DNA from: Chara braunii | Taxonomy: Eukaryota > Streptophyta > Charophyceae > Charales > Characeae | Direction of reading: 5' to 3' | NCBI GenBank assembly: GCA_003427395.1 | Contig: BFEA01000020.1 | Span: forward strand, 5,815,384 to 5,849,400 | Length of the DNA: 34,017 nt | Part shown: positions 8,999-18,198 of the stretch, in pieces | Position numbering within the stretch: the first letter of the stretch is position 1 | Layout: the number at the start of each line of letters is the position of its first letter | Made by a program: the position numbers and the translations under genes | The notes under the pieces: model-generated | The model's input: the letters and a program-made list of their open reading frames with translations, nothing else | What the model was told of the DNA's origin: nothing | Databases searched by the model: none

Positions 8999-9240
8999 GG
9001 GTGAGATCCCACTGGCAAGGAGGATTAGTAATTGTCTGAATGTGATGTGGACGTCTTCATGGACAGGTGCGAAAATCTACGTTTCTGCATCTCTGCGTGG
9101 AACTCGCGAGGATTACAGTAATTGTCTGAATGTGGACGTGTTTGTGAACAGGTGCGAAAATCTACGTTTCTGCAGCTCTGCGTGGAACACATCCCAATTC
9201 AGACACTTGTTCCAATCCTCTTTGCCAGTGGGACCTGGCC
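8999..9240. mobile_element. MITE with 7-8 bp target duplication, copy F1
   Basis: The ends are inverted copies: TCCCACTGGCAAGGAGGATT on the left and its complement near 9210-9235, extending to TGTCTGAAT on both sides. CTTAGTA flanks both sides (8992-8998 and 9241-9247). A 7-8 bp duplication suggests a hAT-like origin (inference). The interior contains a 90-bp tandem duplication. The terminal string GGGCCA.GTCCCACT.GCA and the inner CTGAAT.TGGAC are shared with the fold-back element at 27891-28063. Confidence 0.6.
9031..9200 (+). repeat. 90-bp tandem duplication inside MITE F1
   Basis: Units start at 9031 and 9121 with ATTGTCTGAATGTG and share GGTGCGAAAATCTACGTTTC and CTCTGCGTGGAAC. Such a duplication within a MITE is most simply a replication or repair slip. 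Confidence 0.75.
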
Positions 9241-9254
9241 CTTAGTACTGCTCA

Positions 9255-9444
9255 TGCAGTGAGTGTGAGTGTGAGAGTGTGCTCCAGGGGTCCAAGCGCA
9301 AGTGTCCAGAGGCTTCCAAGGGCATCGGGGACAATGCAGTGAGTGTGANCCAAGGGCATCGGGGACAATGCAGTGAGTGTGAGTGTGAGAGTGTGCTCCA
9401 GGGGTCCAAGCGCAAGTGTCCAGAGGCTTCCAAGGGCATCGGGG
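9255..9444 (+). repeat. 80-bp tandem repeat with an N at 9349
   Basis: A unit with TGCAGTGAGTGTGAGTGTGA, GGGGTCCAAGCGCAAGTGTC and CCAAGGGCATCGGGG occurs in full at 9255-9334 and 9369-9444. A broken part around 9335-9368 holds a single N. The N sits exactly where the repeat phase jumps, so the copy number here is probably an assembly estimate. Confidence 0.75.
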
Positions 9445-9930
9445 CAGGTGTCCCCGGGAAAACAAAACCGCAGAAATGGTTTTCAGAGGGTTCATTCTGC
9501 GTGCTGCTGGTTCCCGGAAATCAAGCGCAGTGCGCTGTGTGGTGAAGAAGACAGCCGTCGCTGGAGTAGTAGTAGTAGTGCAATCGAGTTCCCATCTGGA
9601 AACTGCTCTTTTTTGTGTTTTTTTTGGGGAGTGGCATCACATCACGCGCTTGTGTCAGGCGTTTGTAGGAGAGAGCTGTTGCTCGGTAGTGCGTGCGCCG
9701 TCGAGTGAGCGGGAGCATCTCTTCGATGTTCAGTGAGAGATCCTGTGTGGAAGACCGAAGGAGACATGCTGGTGATAGTGGAGATCGCATTGTGGGAGGT
9801 TGCCCACTGAAGTTTCAAGCTGGTGGTGGGTGAGAGCTTTTTCTGCAAATGGACACCGCATTGATCTCCGCCCTTTCTCTTTCTTTCTTTCTTTTTTTTT
9901 TTTTTTTTTTTTTTTTTTTGGTTTAAGGCC
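9445..9930. other. no recognisable gene
   Basis: Unique-looking sequence with a TAG triplet run at about 9567-9578, and a TTTC run leading into a long T-run at about 9880-9919 that could be the A-tail of a minus-strand retroposon. No domain was recognised in any frame. Confidence 0.4.
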
Positions 9931-10280
9931 CATCTTTTGTAGCAGCAGTGTGACAGGGGGCTTGCATTGTCAGAAGATTTCACTGAAGTTTCTGCACATG
10001 ACGAACGACCGTCGCGTCGAACTCGGACCTGCATCTTTTGTAGCAGAGAGTGACAGTGGGCTTAGGGCCTCGCCGCACGGCACACAAAACGAAAACGAAA
10101 CGAGTGCATCTGCCCACCAACGGTGGCAAAATACACTCGTTACTATTTATAGCAAACCGATGAACCTGGCCATTTTCCGGGGGAAGATACATTCATTTCG
10201 TTTTTCGTTTCGTGTGCGGTGTGGCGACGCCCTTACATGGTCGGAACTTTCACCGAAGTCCAATATGAACTCGGTCGAGT
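9931..10280 (+). repeat. about 100-bp tandem repeat, second unit split by a MITE
   Basis: Unit 1 is 9931-10031, starting CATCTTTTGTAGCAG and continuing GGGGGCTTGCATTGTCAGAA. Unit 2 starts at 10032 with the same words, reads GTGGGCTTA at 10064, and resumes after the MITE at 10233 with TTACATGGTCGGAACTTTCA, matching the rest of unit 1. Confidence 0.7.
10065..10232. mobile_element. Harbinger/Tourist-like MITE, copy H1
   Basis: Starts GGGCCTCGCCGCACGGCACA and ends GTGTGGCGACGCCC. The imperfect terminal inverted repeat spans about 45 bases and is rich in CGAAA. It is flanked by TTA on both sides (10062-10064 and 10233-10235), the 3-bp duplication typical of PIF/Harbinger elements. Unit 1 of the surrounding tandem repeat supplies a paralogous empty site. 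H2 at 24190-24359 is a second copy. Confidence 0.8.
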
Positions 10281-10607
10281 AATTGATTGAACCAGGCCTG
10301 ATAAATCTCCCCAATTTGCAAGTCCGTGCGCACATTTGTGGGCCTGACCCACCATACCTGCACCATCGATAAACTTTGTGCTGGTTTGTGTGTGGTGTCC
10401 GACGACTGTAGATCTCAAATTTCGTTGAACTGTGTGGGGATTCTCGAAGGGGAAGGGCAACCTCATCTTCCTGTGTTTGGTGTCACCCGCCATATCCGAT
10501 CCGCACACTCACTCGGAATGGACGATGCATGAGTGGGGGTCTCCTTCGCATCGTTAAACAATTCCCATTGAAATGATTCCCCACAAATATAGATTGGAGC
10601 TCTTACC
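10236..10607. other. no recognisable gene
   Basis: The first ~45 bases finish the tandem-repeat unit. The remainder shows no repeat, domain or RNA fold that I recognise. Confidence 0.4.
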
Positions 10608-10794
10608 CGCACAGTCAATGCTGGCAGCCAAGACCATACTTTTGCTCACACATTTTCCATCGGTTCATCCATTGGGACGCTGGACCGGTTTTCCAGCACG
10701 CGCGGCTCCCCACCAATAGAATGGGGCACCCTGACCTCGCACAAGGGGAGGCCGCTCGTATCACCCCCCCTAGTGAAGCTGCTCTGGCCTTTCA

Positions 10795-10834
<40 letters not shown>

Positions 10835-10836
10835 AA
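10608..10836 (+). mobile_element. 5'-truncated LINE 3' end with (TAAA)n tail
   Basis: Begins with a CAGTCAATGCTGGCA-type motif also seen in the 3' untranslated region of LINE-A. It has hairpin 1 at 10679-10697 (GCTGGA, loop CCGGTTT, TCCAGC) and hairpin 2 at 10705-10727 (GCTCC paired with GGGGC through one G-U pair). It ends in about ten TAAA units instead of a pure A-tail. A GAA run follows. The left edge is approximate. Confidence 0.7.
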
Positions 10837-11010
10837 AGAAGAAGAAGAAGAAGAAATAATGAGGCTGCTGAGTCTCACTTTGTCATCACATAACCCCCAT
10901 ACACTTACGAACACCTTTCTTTGAAAGGGTTGTGGAGGTGTCGGGGATTCAACTCTTACGGGGACGCCGGCGGGCGCCTGCATGCACCAGATTCAGCCAA
11001 CCCGTCGGCG

Positions 11011-11201
11011 TGCTCTGAAGACGGGTTGGCATGAAGATGAAGTTCTTCCGTGCTCTGAAGACGGGTTGGCATGAAGATGAAGTTCTTCCGTGCTCTGAAG
11101 ACGGGTTGGCATGAAGATGAAGTTTTTCCATGCTCTGAAGACGGGTTGGCATGAAGATGAAGGTCTTCTGTGCTCGGAAGACGAGTTGGCATGAAGATGA
11201 G
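11011..11201. repeat. 40-bp minisatellite, five units
   Basis: Units start at 11011, 11051, 11091, 11131 and 11171 with TGCTCTGAAGACGGGTTGGC and continue ATGAAGATGAAG. The first three are almost identical and the last is diverged. Because 40 is not a multiple of three, the overlapping open frames (HLHANPSSEH-type repeats) are a by-product, not a protein. It is followed by a 17-bp duplication with ACACGCAGCATCAC at about 11210-11243. Confidence 0.9.
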
Positions 11202-11243
11202 GCCTCACCCACACGCAGCATCACACCCACACGCAGCATCACT

Positions 11244-12095
11244 CAAGTCTTACGAACCCCTTTCATTGAGCATGGCAAAGTTCTTCAGAGTCTTCAGACC
11301 TTTATTGGGATTTCTTTTTTTTTTTTTGTTTGTTACGAAAGCAATACCGCCGCCGCCACTGTTGGGACAAATACGGAAAACGAGAAGTTTAAAGTTTTCC
11401 CAAACTCCTAAAAAATCGGAAGTTGGGCCTGACGTTTCGTTTCGGCCTTCCTAAAAGCTCTGAAACGCACCCGAGGCCCACTATTTTTCCCATTGGCAAT
11501 GATACTACTGTTTTTTTAAGCTGTGAGGACTGTGCAAGCGGGATGATGATGTCAAGAGGAGGAGAGTACATTTGTTCAAAACTCAAAGAAAAGAAAAAGA
11601 AAAAAGATGCTGTTCAGGCGCGCTCCCCTCCCTCCCAAAATCCCGGTAGAAGTTCAGATTCTTCAGAACCATTATTATAGAACACAAAAATTCGGCCGGG
11701 TAAACAGGCCCTCTCTCCGCGACCGAGTACAAGACCCCTAATGAGTGCTGGTGGCGGAGTGCAGCCGAAAACTAGCCGGGTCCTCGCCGCTATTTTACTG
11801 TTGTATCCTTCTTTCGACCTAACGTGACGTTCGGGAGACCTTTTTCCATGTGTTTCATTGATTTTCCCTCAACTTATGGTCCTGCTCTCTTTTCTTCCCG
11901 TCCCTTTCCCCTTCCTTTCCCTCCCACTTCTGTGTCTTCATCTGCTTCTTCTTCTCCTCCTCCTCCTCCTCTATTTTCTGGCGAGTCATCGTGGATGGAC
12001 AGGATTTCGTCTGTCTCTCCATCGATGGCTAATGGTGTGAATCCAACTTTGCGTACTGCTGACTGCTCTGCGCTTAATCTGAGTGGATTGTTGTT
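11244..12095. other. no recognisable gene; low-complexity stretches
   Basis: Contains a T-run near 11312, an A-rich stretch at about 11585-11607 and a TCCTCC run at about 11945-11972. Open frames of 60-100 codons occur but are serine, proline and leucine-rich and have no recognised domain. Confidence 0.4.
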
Positions 12096-12220
12096 GCTTG
12101 CATACTGGATGAATTGCACCAAGTAATTAATAACTATGGTGTCAAACACCTCTTGTCGCTTGCATACTGGATAAACTGCACTAAGTATTTAATAATTACA
12201 GTGACAAACACCTCTTGTCG
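12096..12220. repeat. 62-bp tandem repeat, two units
   Basis: Units begin GCTTGCATACTGGAT at 12096 and 12158 and end CAAACACCTCTTGTCG. The AT-rich middle has AATTAATAA or TTTAATAA. Confidence 0.85.
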
Positions 12221-13055
12221 CAAGCCCCAGGGAAACCTTAGGAACAGCTTTCATAGAACACAGAAATGAGGATGTTTGGTCTGCACCCTCCCCTCAAAAA
12301 CTCCACAAACAATTTGGAACAGCTTCAAGGGTAGAAAGCTGGCAAAACCTCCCCGGTCGCACTTGCACAGACTGGTGAAAAGTTGGAAGACGCAACTAAC
12401 GCACCTGAGGTCAGCCCTGTCAGCTTATCTCTGGAAAAATGACCACGAAAACACGCGCTGCATCAAAAGAGTAGCGTGGAAATTTGTCACCCAACCAAAG
12501 CGAGTGGGGGACCTTGGCATATTGGACCCAGGGGACGAAATCGAAGCTCTAATGTTCCAAATTATCACCCGCCTCCTGCTGGCCAATGACCTCCCATGGC
12601 TCCCTCTCGCTTATATACAATTGGGTAACCTTGCACCCCCCTCCCCCCCCCATAGCCCGATTCGCACCCTTAGCTGGCTGACAAACAAGGCTTGGTCTCT
12701 ACCAAGCCCTCCGCGACATAAGAGGGATGGCTCCTCTACAAACAGAGTCAGATGGGACTTAAAAAATGACCCGCTGTGGACCACAATGCTAGGCCTATGG
12801 AGGTTCCCGGAATGCTGTTTTGTACCAAGTGGTTGCAAGCCTTGCGTTGTTAATCGCGAGTGCTCTCCCCACTAGCGATGTATGAGGGCCGTCCCATTTA
12901 GCGAGTCTCTGCAGGGCAGTCAGGACTAACGCTTGCCCATGGTCAGACGGGGGGCCCAGAGCTGTCAGTCCGATCCCCAGAACTCTGATTACATATGCGA
13001 CAATGCTGGGCAGCCCTTTGACTTGTCCACAACTCCCACTGGCTCACAAGGGTAA

Positions 13056-13062
13056 GGAAAGG
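13056..13062 (+). repeat. target-site duplication of the 13.1-kb LINE-tail insertion
   Basis: GGAAAGG here and again at 13201-13207, directly after the A-tail. In LINE-A the corresponding codons read W-K-G with GGAAAGG at 3147-3153, which supports it as original LINE-B sequence. Confidence 0.7.
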
Positions 13063-13167
13063 ACCCGCTTTCCAGCAGGTGTTGCTCCCCACCAATAGAT
13101 GGAGCCTCCCCGAGTATGCTAGTTGTGTCTACTCTTATCAGCACCCCTAGCACTCACTCGGGTTGTT

Positions 13168-13200
<33 letters not shown>
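13063..13200 (+). mobile_element. 138-bp LINE-tail insertion inside LINE-B
   Basis: Starts inside hairpin 1 (ACCCGCTTTCCAGCAGGTG), continues with the complete hairpin 2 (13084-13105) and ends in A28 (13173-13200). It has perfect 7-bp GGAAAGG duplications on both sides. The missing left half of hairpin 1 is explained by the truncation point. It resembles the tail of LINE-A (CTCTTATCAGCACC and CACTC.CGGG before the A-run). LINE-B coding resumes directly after the duplication (KGIFAIGDLW). Confidence 0.8.
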
Positions 13201-13202
<2 letters not shown>

Positions 13203-15526
13203 AAAGGCATATTTGCAATTGGGGACCTGTGGGAGTGCCAGACAGGAACCTGGAGGTCGGGCCAGCAACTGCAGCCAAGTCTAAAAGCAGTACGAAATAT
13301 CCAGGGCAAACTTAAACAGCTGCGAGAGGCGATCCCGCAGCCATAGGTGGATGCCGTAAGGGACGGTCAGTCGCTGCACAGCCTAGACAGGGTCACCCGG
13401 GCCAGCACGAACCCCACCCCTATGTCCATTTTTAGGGTGGTTCACATTACACAGGTGTAGGCGTGACAACGCAAGCATACGAACCTGATGTGTCGGGGAC
13501 GAGGTGGGCAGCTTTGAGAAGGGTCCCGGACTTGGCCTGCACGATTGCGGCTGACGAGCTCACCAGAATCAGAGTGGTGGGGACAGACGACACAGGCTAC
13601 TATGCCTACGAAATGTCCACCCAAATATCTGCTCTTCCCTTTGACCCAGACGAGTGGGAATGGAAGGGTCAAAACCCCACCCCCATCTGGCAATACACAG
13701 CTAAGGAGGGGTATAAGAGGGCCCATGACCTACTCCCATCCACACAGATAGTTCAACAGAGATGGAAGAGGGACTCCCCAGTACGAGAGGACAGCTTGAG
13801 ACATATCCCGTAGACAACCTATGCTCGCATAATGCCCACCTCCCATAGAGCCTTGCAATGGCAAATAATGCACCGCTGCCTCCTGACTCCGGATTGGGTG
13901 ACCTCCAGATCAAGCTTGGAGCACGCAGGTGTCATGTCCCCTATCTGCTCTCAATGAGGTCCCCGGGCCAAAAGCCACAGGGCTGACCTGGACACTGCTT
14001 GCTCGCATGCCCGATGGCAATAAGGATTTGGCAATGGTGGGACACAATGTGGCATACCCTCACAGGAACTGTGTTTCACTGCGACGTTGCGCTCATCCTC
14101 CTAGGAAAACAAAGAAACTTCCCAGCTGCTTGGACCCCCTTCCAACGAAACCTGTCCGGACATATGCGGTTGGCAGTACTCATGGTAATATGGCGAATGA
14201 GATGCTCAGGGGAACGCCACGACGCAGCATTTGGCTACTGCCGAGCTAAAGCAGAGCTGGTGGAGGTCATCATGGCAAACCTGCTGAAAGCCAGCAGAAA
14301 ATTAACTGAAGTACTGTCTGCGAGCCCGGACAGAGAGAGTAAACAACAGGTCATCACGGCCTTTCGGGAACTCTGGATCAACCCCCACGGAAAGCTAGCA
14401 GAAGTGCAGGAAAACGGAAAGCTGACATGGAAAAACTGGACAGCACAGGAGGACCAGTGGCCCTTCCGACCGCCTCACAGCTTTCCTACCCCTCTGTCGG
14501 GCCAAACAAAAGGAGCAATGGTATCAATGCCTTCAATGTCAAGCCCAGCAACCCAGACTCTAGGGGGTCCGGGCCCCCAATCACCCCTCCCCTCACTCGA
14601 CGCCCGTCCCCCCAACTCTACCTCCACCATCGACTCCCTCACCCCCCCCCCCCCCCCCCCCCCCCCAATGCCAACGGAAACCCCACCTGCTACTTTACCC
14701 CAGCCCCGTGCGTCCCTACCCCTAGAACGACAATGAAAGGCCATCCCCATCAAGATTGCAGCAACATCGGAGGACATTCATCGGCAGCAAGAAAAGATGG
14801 GGTTCGTGGAAAGAGACACGAGACTCACCGATCCAGGAGGGAACTCAGGTGAGACATATTGCTGACGGCGGCCTGCTCAGTACAGTGGCTGAACATCTTC
14901 AAGCTACACAGGAACAGAACGCTGCATCACATAAGCTCTGGCTTCAGGCTTCTGTCGCAGCCGAGACCACGTAACAGGGCAGAGATGACCAAGTTGTGAT
15001 AGGACTACCTCTCCACAGACGACAAAGCCAGAATAGCCACCACAAGGTCCCACAAGATCCTGCATTACATGACCCCAGTCATACCTGCTACACAAGAACC
15101 ACATACACTAGGCTATTGTCTGTTTCTAGCCAGGGAGGGCGACTAATGAGTCCCGAGCTCACTGTCACTCACCTCTCGCTGTCAAGCAGGCAAGTAACCT
15201 ACGCCACCATAGCAGATCTACCCGCCTAACCTCATTCTTTGAAGGTGAGCCCTGCAGCTTACAGTCCAGGCTTCAAGGATCACAAAAGGCATGTGCATGA
15301 GGTCGAAGAGGGTATATAGGGTTTAAGGGGTCCAAATAGATTAAACAAACCTCAGGGGGCTGCAGAACAGGGCTGAGCTAATAGATAAGGGCTGCTCTAA
15401 GAAGGGAAGGGTGTCACTAGCAGTTCCATAGGACAACGGAGACCCAGGTCTGAGAAGAGAAAAGCCCACAGACCCAGGAAAACAACAAATAAGCAATCTT
15501 TGTGTTATAAGATGTATCAATGGGAC

Positions 15527-15574
15527 GCTGGACCCGGTTTCCAGCAGGTGCCGCTCCCCACCAATAGATGGAGC
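15527..15574 (+). promoter_or_regulatory. LINE-B 3' double hairpin
   Basis: Hairpin 1 at 15527-15545 is GCTGGA, loop CCCGGTT, TCCAGC. Hairpin 2 at 15553-15574 is GCTCC, 12-nt loop, GGAGC. These are the same as in LINE-A although the coding regions of the two LINEs have diverged strongly, which suggests selection on the tail. Confidence 0.6.
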
Positions 15575-15673
15575 AGGCCCACCGAGAAACCCTCAATCCT
15601 GACGTTTCTCTTACCACCGCCAGGATGGAGGGTTTACACAAGGGCTTTTCTTGAAAAAAAAAAAAAAAAAAAG

Positions 15674-15936
15674 TTGGCAGAACAAGTACAAAAACTCACA
15701 AATTTACGCAAATGCAAATACACCAACATCAATCGTGCAAGCTGGATTCATCCAAAAAAAAAAAAAAGGGTGGATTCGGCGCAGACTGCAAGGGAGGACC
15801 ATGGCAAAAGGGAGAAAAACAAAGACAATACTCTCCAAACAGTGCTGCAGCAAAAGCATGCGAAGAGGGCAACAAAGTCACACGGCAGCACTCAAAAACC
15901 CATTGAAACACCTGCTGCTGCAATGACTTGTCACAC

Positions 15937-15941
<5 letters not shown>
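15674..15941. other. no recognisable gene
   Basis: After the LINE-B duplication the sequence is A-rich with a second A-run at about 15754-15767. No domain, RNA or repeat was recognised. Confidence 0.4.
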
Positions 15942-15997
<56 letters not shown>

Positions 15998-15998
15998 N

Positions 15999-16073
<75 letters not shown>
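15942..16073. repeat. (AG)n microsatellite with an N at 15998
   Basis: About 130 bases of uninterrupted AG with one N in the middle. The N shows the true length was not resolved. Confidence 0.95.
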
Positions 16074-16076
<3 letters not shown>

Positions 16077-16330
16077 GGAGGGAGGGTAGGGGCAGGGAGA
16101 CAGGGTTAGGGGGGCAGAGAGCAGCTGGTGTCAGGACACTGGCAGCACAGGTCGCTCCCACACACACAGACTCGGTTCATATTGAACGGCCGTACAGGCA
16201 GCATGAAAAGATAGCCATTTCCATTGTTCTCCTGTGTGCGCCACCTCAGCACAGGGGAACGGCCTCAGTCAGTCCCCACACAGCTACTGGAGAGCATGCC
16301 GGGTAGCGGTAGACGATTATGGAAATTTTG
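16074..16330. other. no recognisable gene
   Basis: G-rich after the AG run, then unremarkable sequence; no feature recognised. Confidence 0.4.
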
Positions 16331-16456
16331 CACCAAGGGTCAAATGGCCACAAGTACTGGGCCATAAATTTTTCACCAAGGGGGTCAAATGGCCACAAGT
16401 ACTGGGCCATAAATTTTGCACCAAGGGGGTCAAATGGCCACAAGTACTGGGCCATC
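16331..16456 (+). repeat. 43-45 bp tandem repeat, three units
   Basis: Units start CACCAAGG at 16331, 16374 and 16419 and contain GTCAAATGGCCACAAGTACT and GGGCCAT. The minus strand reads the repeat as MAQYLWPFDPLG in the longest frame, which I regard as incidental. Confidence 0.85.
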
Positions 16457-17208
16457 AGAAAAATTTGAATGGGCGCCCGGTAGCAGCAGCGTACAGGAGC
16501 ACGGAAAAGATGCGAGCTCCCATCCACGCCACCATTTGTTGGCAGGCAGGCAGATTTTGACCGTTTGAGTGGGGGCACCTGGTCACACAAAACATGTTTG
16601 AGGTGCATGGAACAAAATTTCCCTCAACTGAAAACAATCCATGCCTATATAATATTTAAAAAAACAATAATAATAAAAACAAGCTATGGATATACAGAAA
16701 TGTGATAACTTGCAAAAATGGAGACTGTGAAACCTGTGCTTTTCTGGGTGTTTTATTCGCCGTTCTGTGTGTTTGGCTGTCCAAGTGCGTGTGTGTGTGT
16801 GCGTACAGCCGGGTGCGTGGGTTTGTGTGTTTTTTGGCAAACCCAGTCCTGCTGCAACCCTGCGACGGGTGTGGACCTGAGCAGTGGGTGGCTTAATAGG
16901 GGAAGGTAGGCCTGCCATAGCCGAACATCACGTAGCAGCGTATAGCAGGCAGAAAAGGACAATAAGGCAGTACCTTTGGGTAGGCCAAAGGAGTGCTCTG
17001 CGGTCCGGTAGGTCTAGGGGTAGGTCCAAGGAGGGTACCACCCTGGGTAGAGCCTAAGCCTAAGCCTAGGGCCTGGAGGGGGAGTATCGGACTGCAATGA
17101 TGTTCCTCGCCGAAAAGGAAGGGAACCTGTAGGCCCGGAGGCCGTGCAGCTTGGAAAGTCACAAGGGGAAGAGGCAGCGGCCAGATATTTGGCAAGGAGT
17201 GGTGAGTT
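16457..17208. other. no recognisable gene
   Basis: Holds a short GT run at about 16790-16801 and a CCTAAG triplet repeat near 17054-17070. Frames are short and share no known domain. Confidence 0.4.
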
Positions 17209-17848
17209 GCTCTGCCTTATTTTTTGCGTGGCCAAGCAGCAATGTTGCTGCACCAGGACCTTGGCGAGTGAAGCGCCAAGCAGGAGCAGCAAGGTGGAGC
17301 TGCCACCCACCCTGACTATGGCATGGTTATGGCAGAGAGGAGAGTGAAGAAGAAGGATGACCTTGGCTATGGTGGACTGCATCTTCATCTCATTACTTGG
17401 CGTGGCATCTGGAAGGCCCCTGGTTGGGGTTCTGATGTTAAGACGACTCCAAATGGCGAAAGTAGGCTTGGCCGTAGAAGAGGAAGGAGCCATAAGAGCT
17501 CTGCCTTATTTTTCGAGTGGCCAAGCCGCAATGCTGCTGCACCAGGACCTTGGCGAGTGAAGCGCGAAGCAGCAGCAGCAAGGTGGAGCTGCCGCCTACC
17601 CTGGCTATGGCGTTTAGAACAAGGGCGAGGTAGGTGAACGGCATGGCTATGGCAGAGAAGCGAGGAAGGAAGCAGGAAGAGGAGGAGAGTGAAGGAGAAG
17701 GACGACCTTGGCTATGGTGGATTGCATCTTCATCTCATTCCTTGGCGTGGCATCTGGAAGGCCCCTGGTTGGCGTTCTGATGTAAAGCGACTTCGAATGG
17801 CGAAAGTAGGCTTGGCCGTAGAAGAGGAAGGAGCCATAAGAGCTCTGC
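17209..17848 (+). repeat. tandem repeat of about 290 and 344 bp, two units
   Basis: The units start GCTCTGCCTTATTTTT at about 17209 and 17498; a third start appears at 17842. They share CACCAGGACCTTGGCGAGTG, GACCTTGGCTATGGTGGA, CTTGGCGTGGCATCTGGAAG and AAAGTAGGCTTGGCCGTAGA. Unit 2 is longer by about 55 bases with AACAAGGGCGAGGTAGGTGA. Identity is around 90 percent by eye. It may be a small satellite or the remains of a duplicated transcribed sequence. No conserved long frame runs through both units. Confidence 0.8.
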
Positions 17849-17970
17849 GTTTTCCTTCAGACATGCGGGGGCTAGGCCTGGATGAGCCACCACAGCCTGA
17901 TTCTCAACCAAGTAGAAAGAGGTGGTGGAGGAGGATCCAGGTGGACTTTTTGTGTTGCCGGCAGTAAGGA

Positions 17971-18030
17971 GAAAGAAGAAGAAGAAGAAGAAGAAGAAGA
18001 AGAAGAAGAAGAAGAAGAAGAAGAAGAAGA
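17971..18030 (+). repeat. (GAA)n microsatellite
   Basis: About 60 bases of GAA/AAG triplets. The poly-glutamate or poly-lysine frames over it are artefacts. Confidence 0.95.
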
Positions 18031-18161
18031 TGGAGACAAGTTGGAATGGGAGAAGGAGAAGACGAAGAAGAAGAATACGATGTCACCCCTTTGCCATCAC
18101 ACCACCATCAAATCTCTATCATTTAAACTGCAACTGAATGGCTGTCTCTTTTTCTAAGGCT

Positions 18162-18162
<1 letters not shown>

Positions 18163-18193
<31 letters not shown>
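18163..18193. repeat. T31 homopolymer
   Basis: A T-run directly left of Ty3-B. It may be the A-tail of a minus-strand retroposon, but the 5 bases between it and the LTR belong to the Ty3-B target. Confidence 0.6.
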
Positions 18194-18194
<1 letters not shown>

Positions 18195-18198
18195 GCTT

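Larger units (their letters stand above)
12349..14736 (+). pseudogene. LINE-B ORF2 C-terminal part, fragmented
   Basis: Pieces in several frames match LINE-A in order: SAYLWKNDHENTRCIKRVAW and LGILDP (about 12420-12530); IGDLWECQTGTWRSG (13216 on); LPFDPDEWEWKGQ and YTAKEGYKRAHDLLPS (13630-13740); LQWQIMHRCLLTPDWV (about 13855); and LLACPMAIRIWQWWD (about 14000), the last a broken zf-RVT region. An open C-terminal extension follows to 14736, with a helical part and a proline-rich end coded by a C-run of about 26 (14641-14666). The extension aligns with that of LINE-A (PFRPPHSFP versus PLRPPTDFP). Frameshifts and stops lie throughout, so it is inactive. Confidence 0.75.
12349..15673 (+). mobile_element. 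LINE-B, 5'-truncated decayed L1-like retrotransposon
   Basis: Contains a decayed ORF2 C-terminal part, a ~780-bp 3' untranslated region, the double hairpin (15527-15574) and A20 at 15654-15673. A candidate target duplication is AGCTGGCAAAAC at 12337-12348 versus AGTTGGCAGAAC at 15673-15684 (10 of 12). It is clearly homologous to LINE-A at protein level but diverged, so it is a separate lineage using the same type of 3' end. A 138-bp LINE-tail copy inserted at 13063-13200. The 5' edge is less certain than that of LINE-A. Confidence 0.75.

Noticed and set aside
9240-9450. CRISPR-like array
   Set aside because: Units are 80 bp direct tandem copies without spacers; the genome is eukaryotic.
10949-11242. 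Repeat protein with HLHANPSSEH units on the minus strand
   Set aside because: All three frames read the same peptide because the unit is 40 bp; this is a minisatellite artefact.
12825-12890. tRNA-like string (GGGGAGAGCACTCGCGATTA on the minus strand) with a possible B-box
   Set aside because: A/B-box spacing is too short, the anticodon arm is mismatched, and the segment lies where LINE-B coding (PCVVNRE versus PLFGNRW) is expected.
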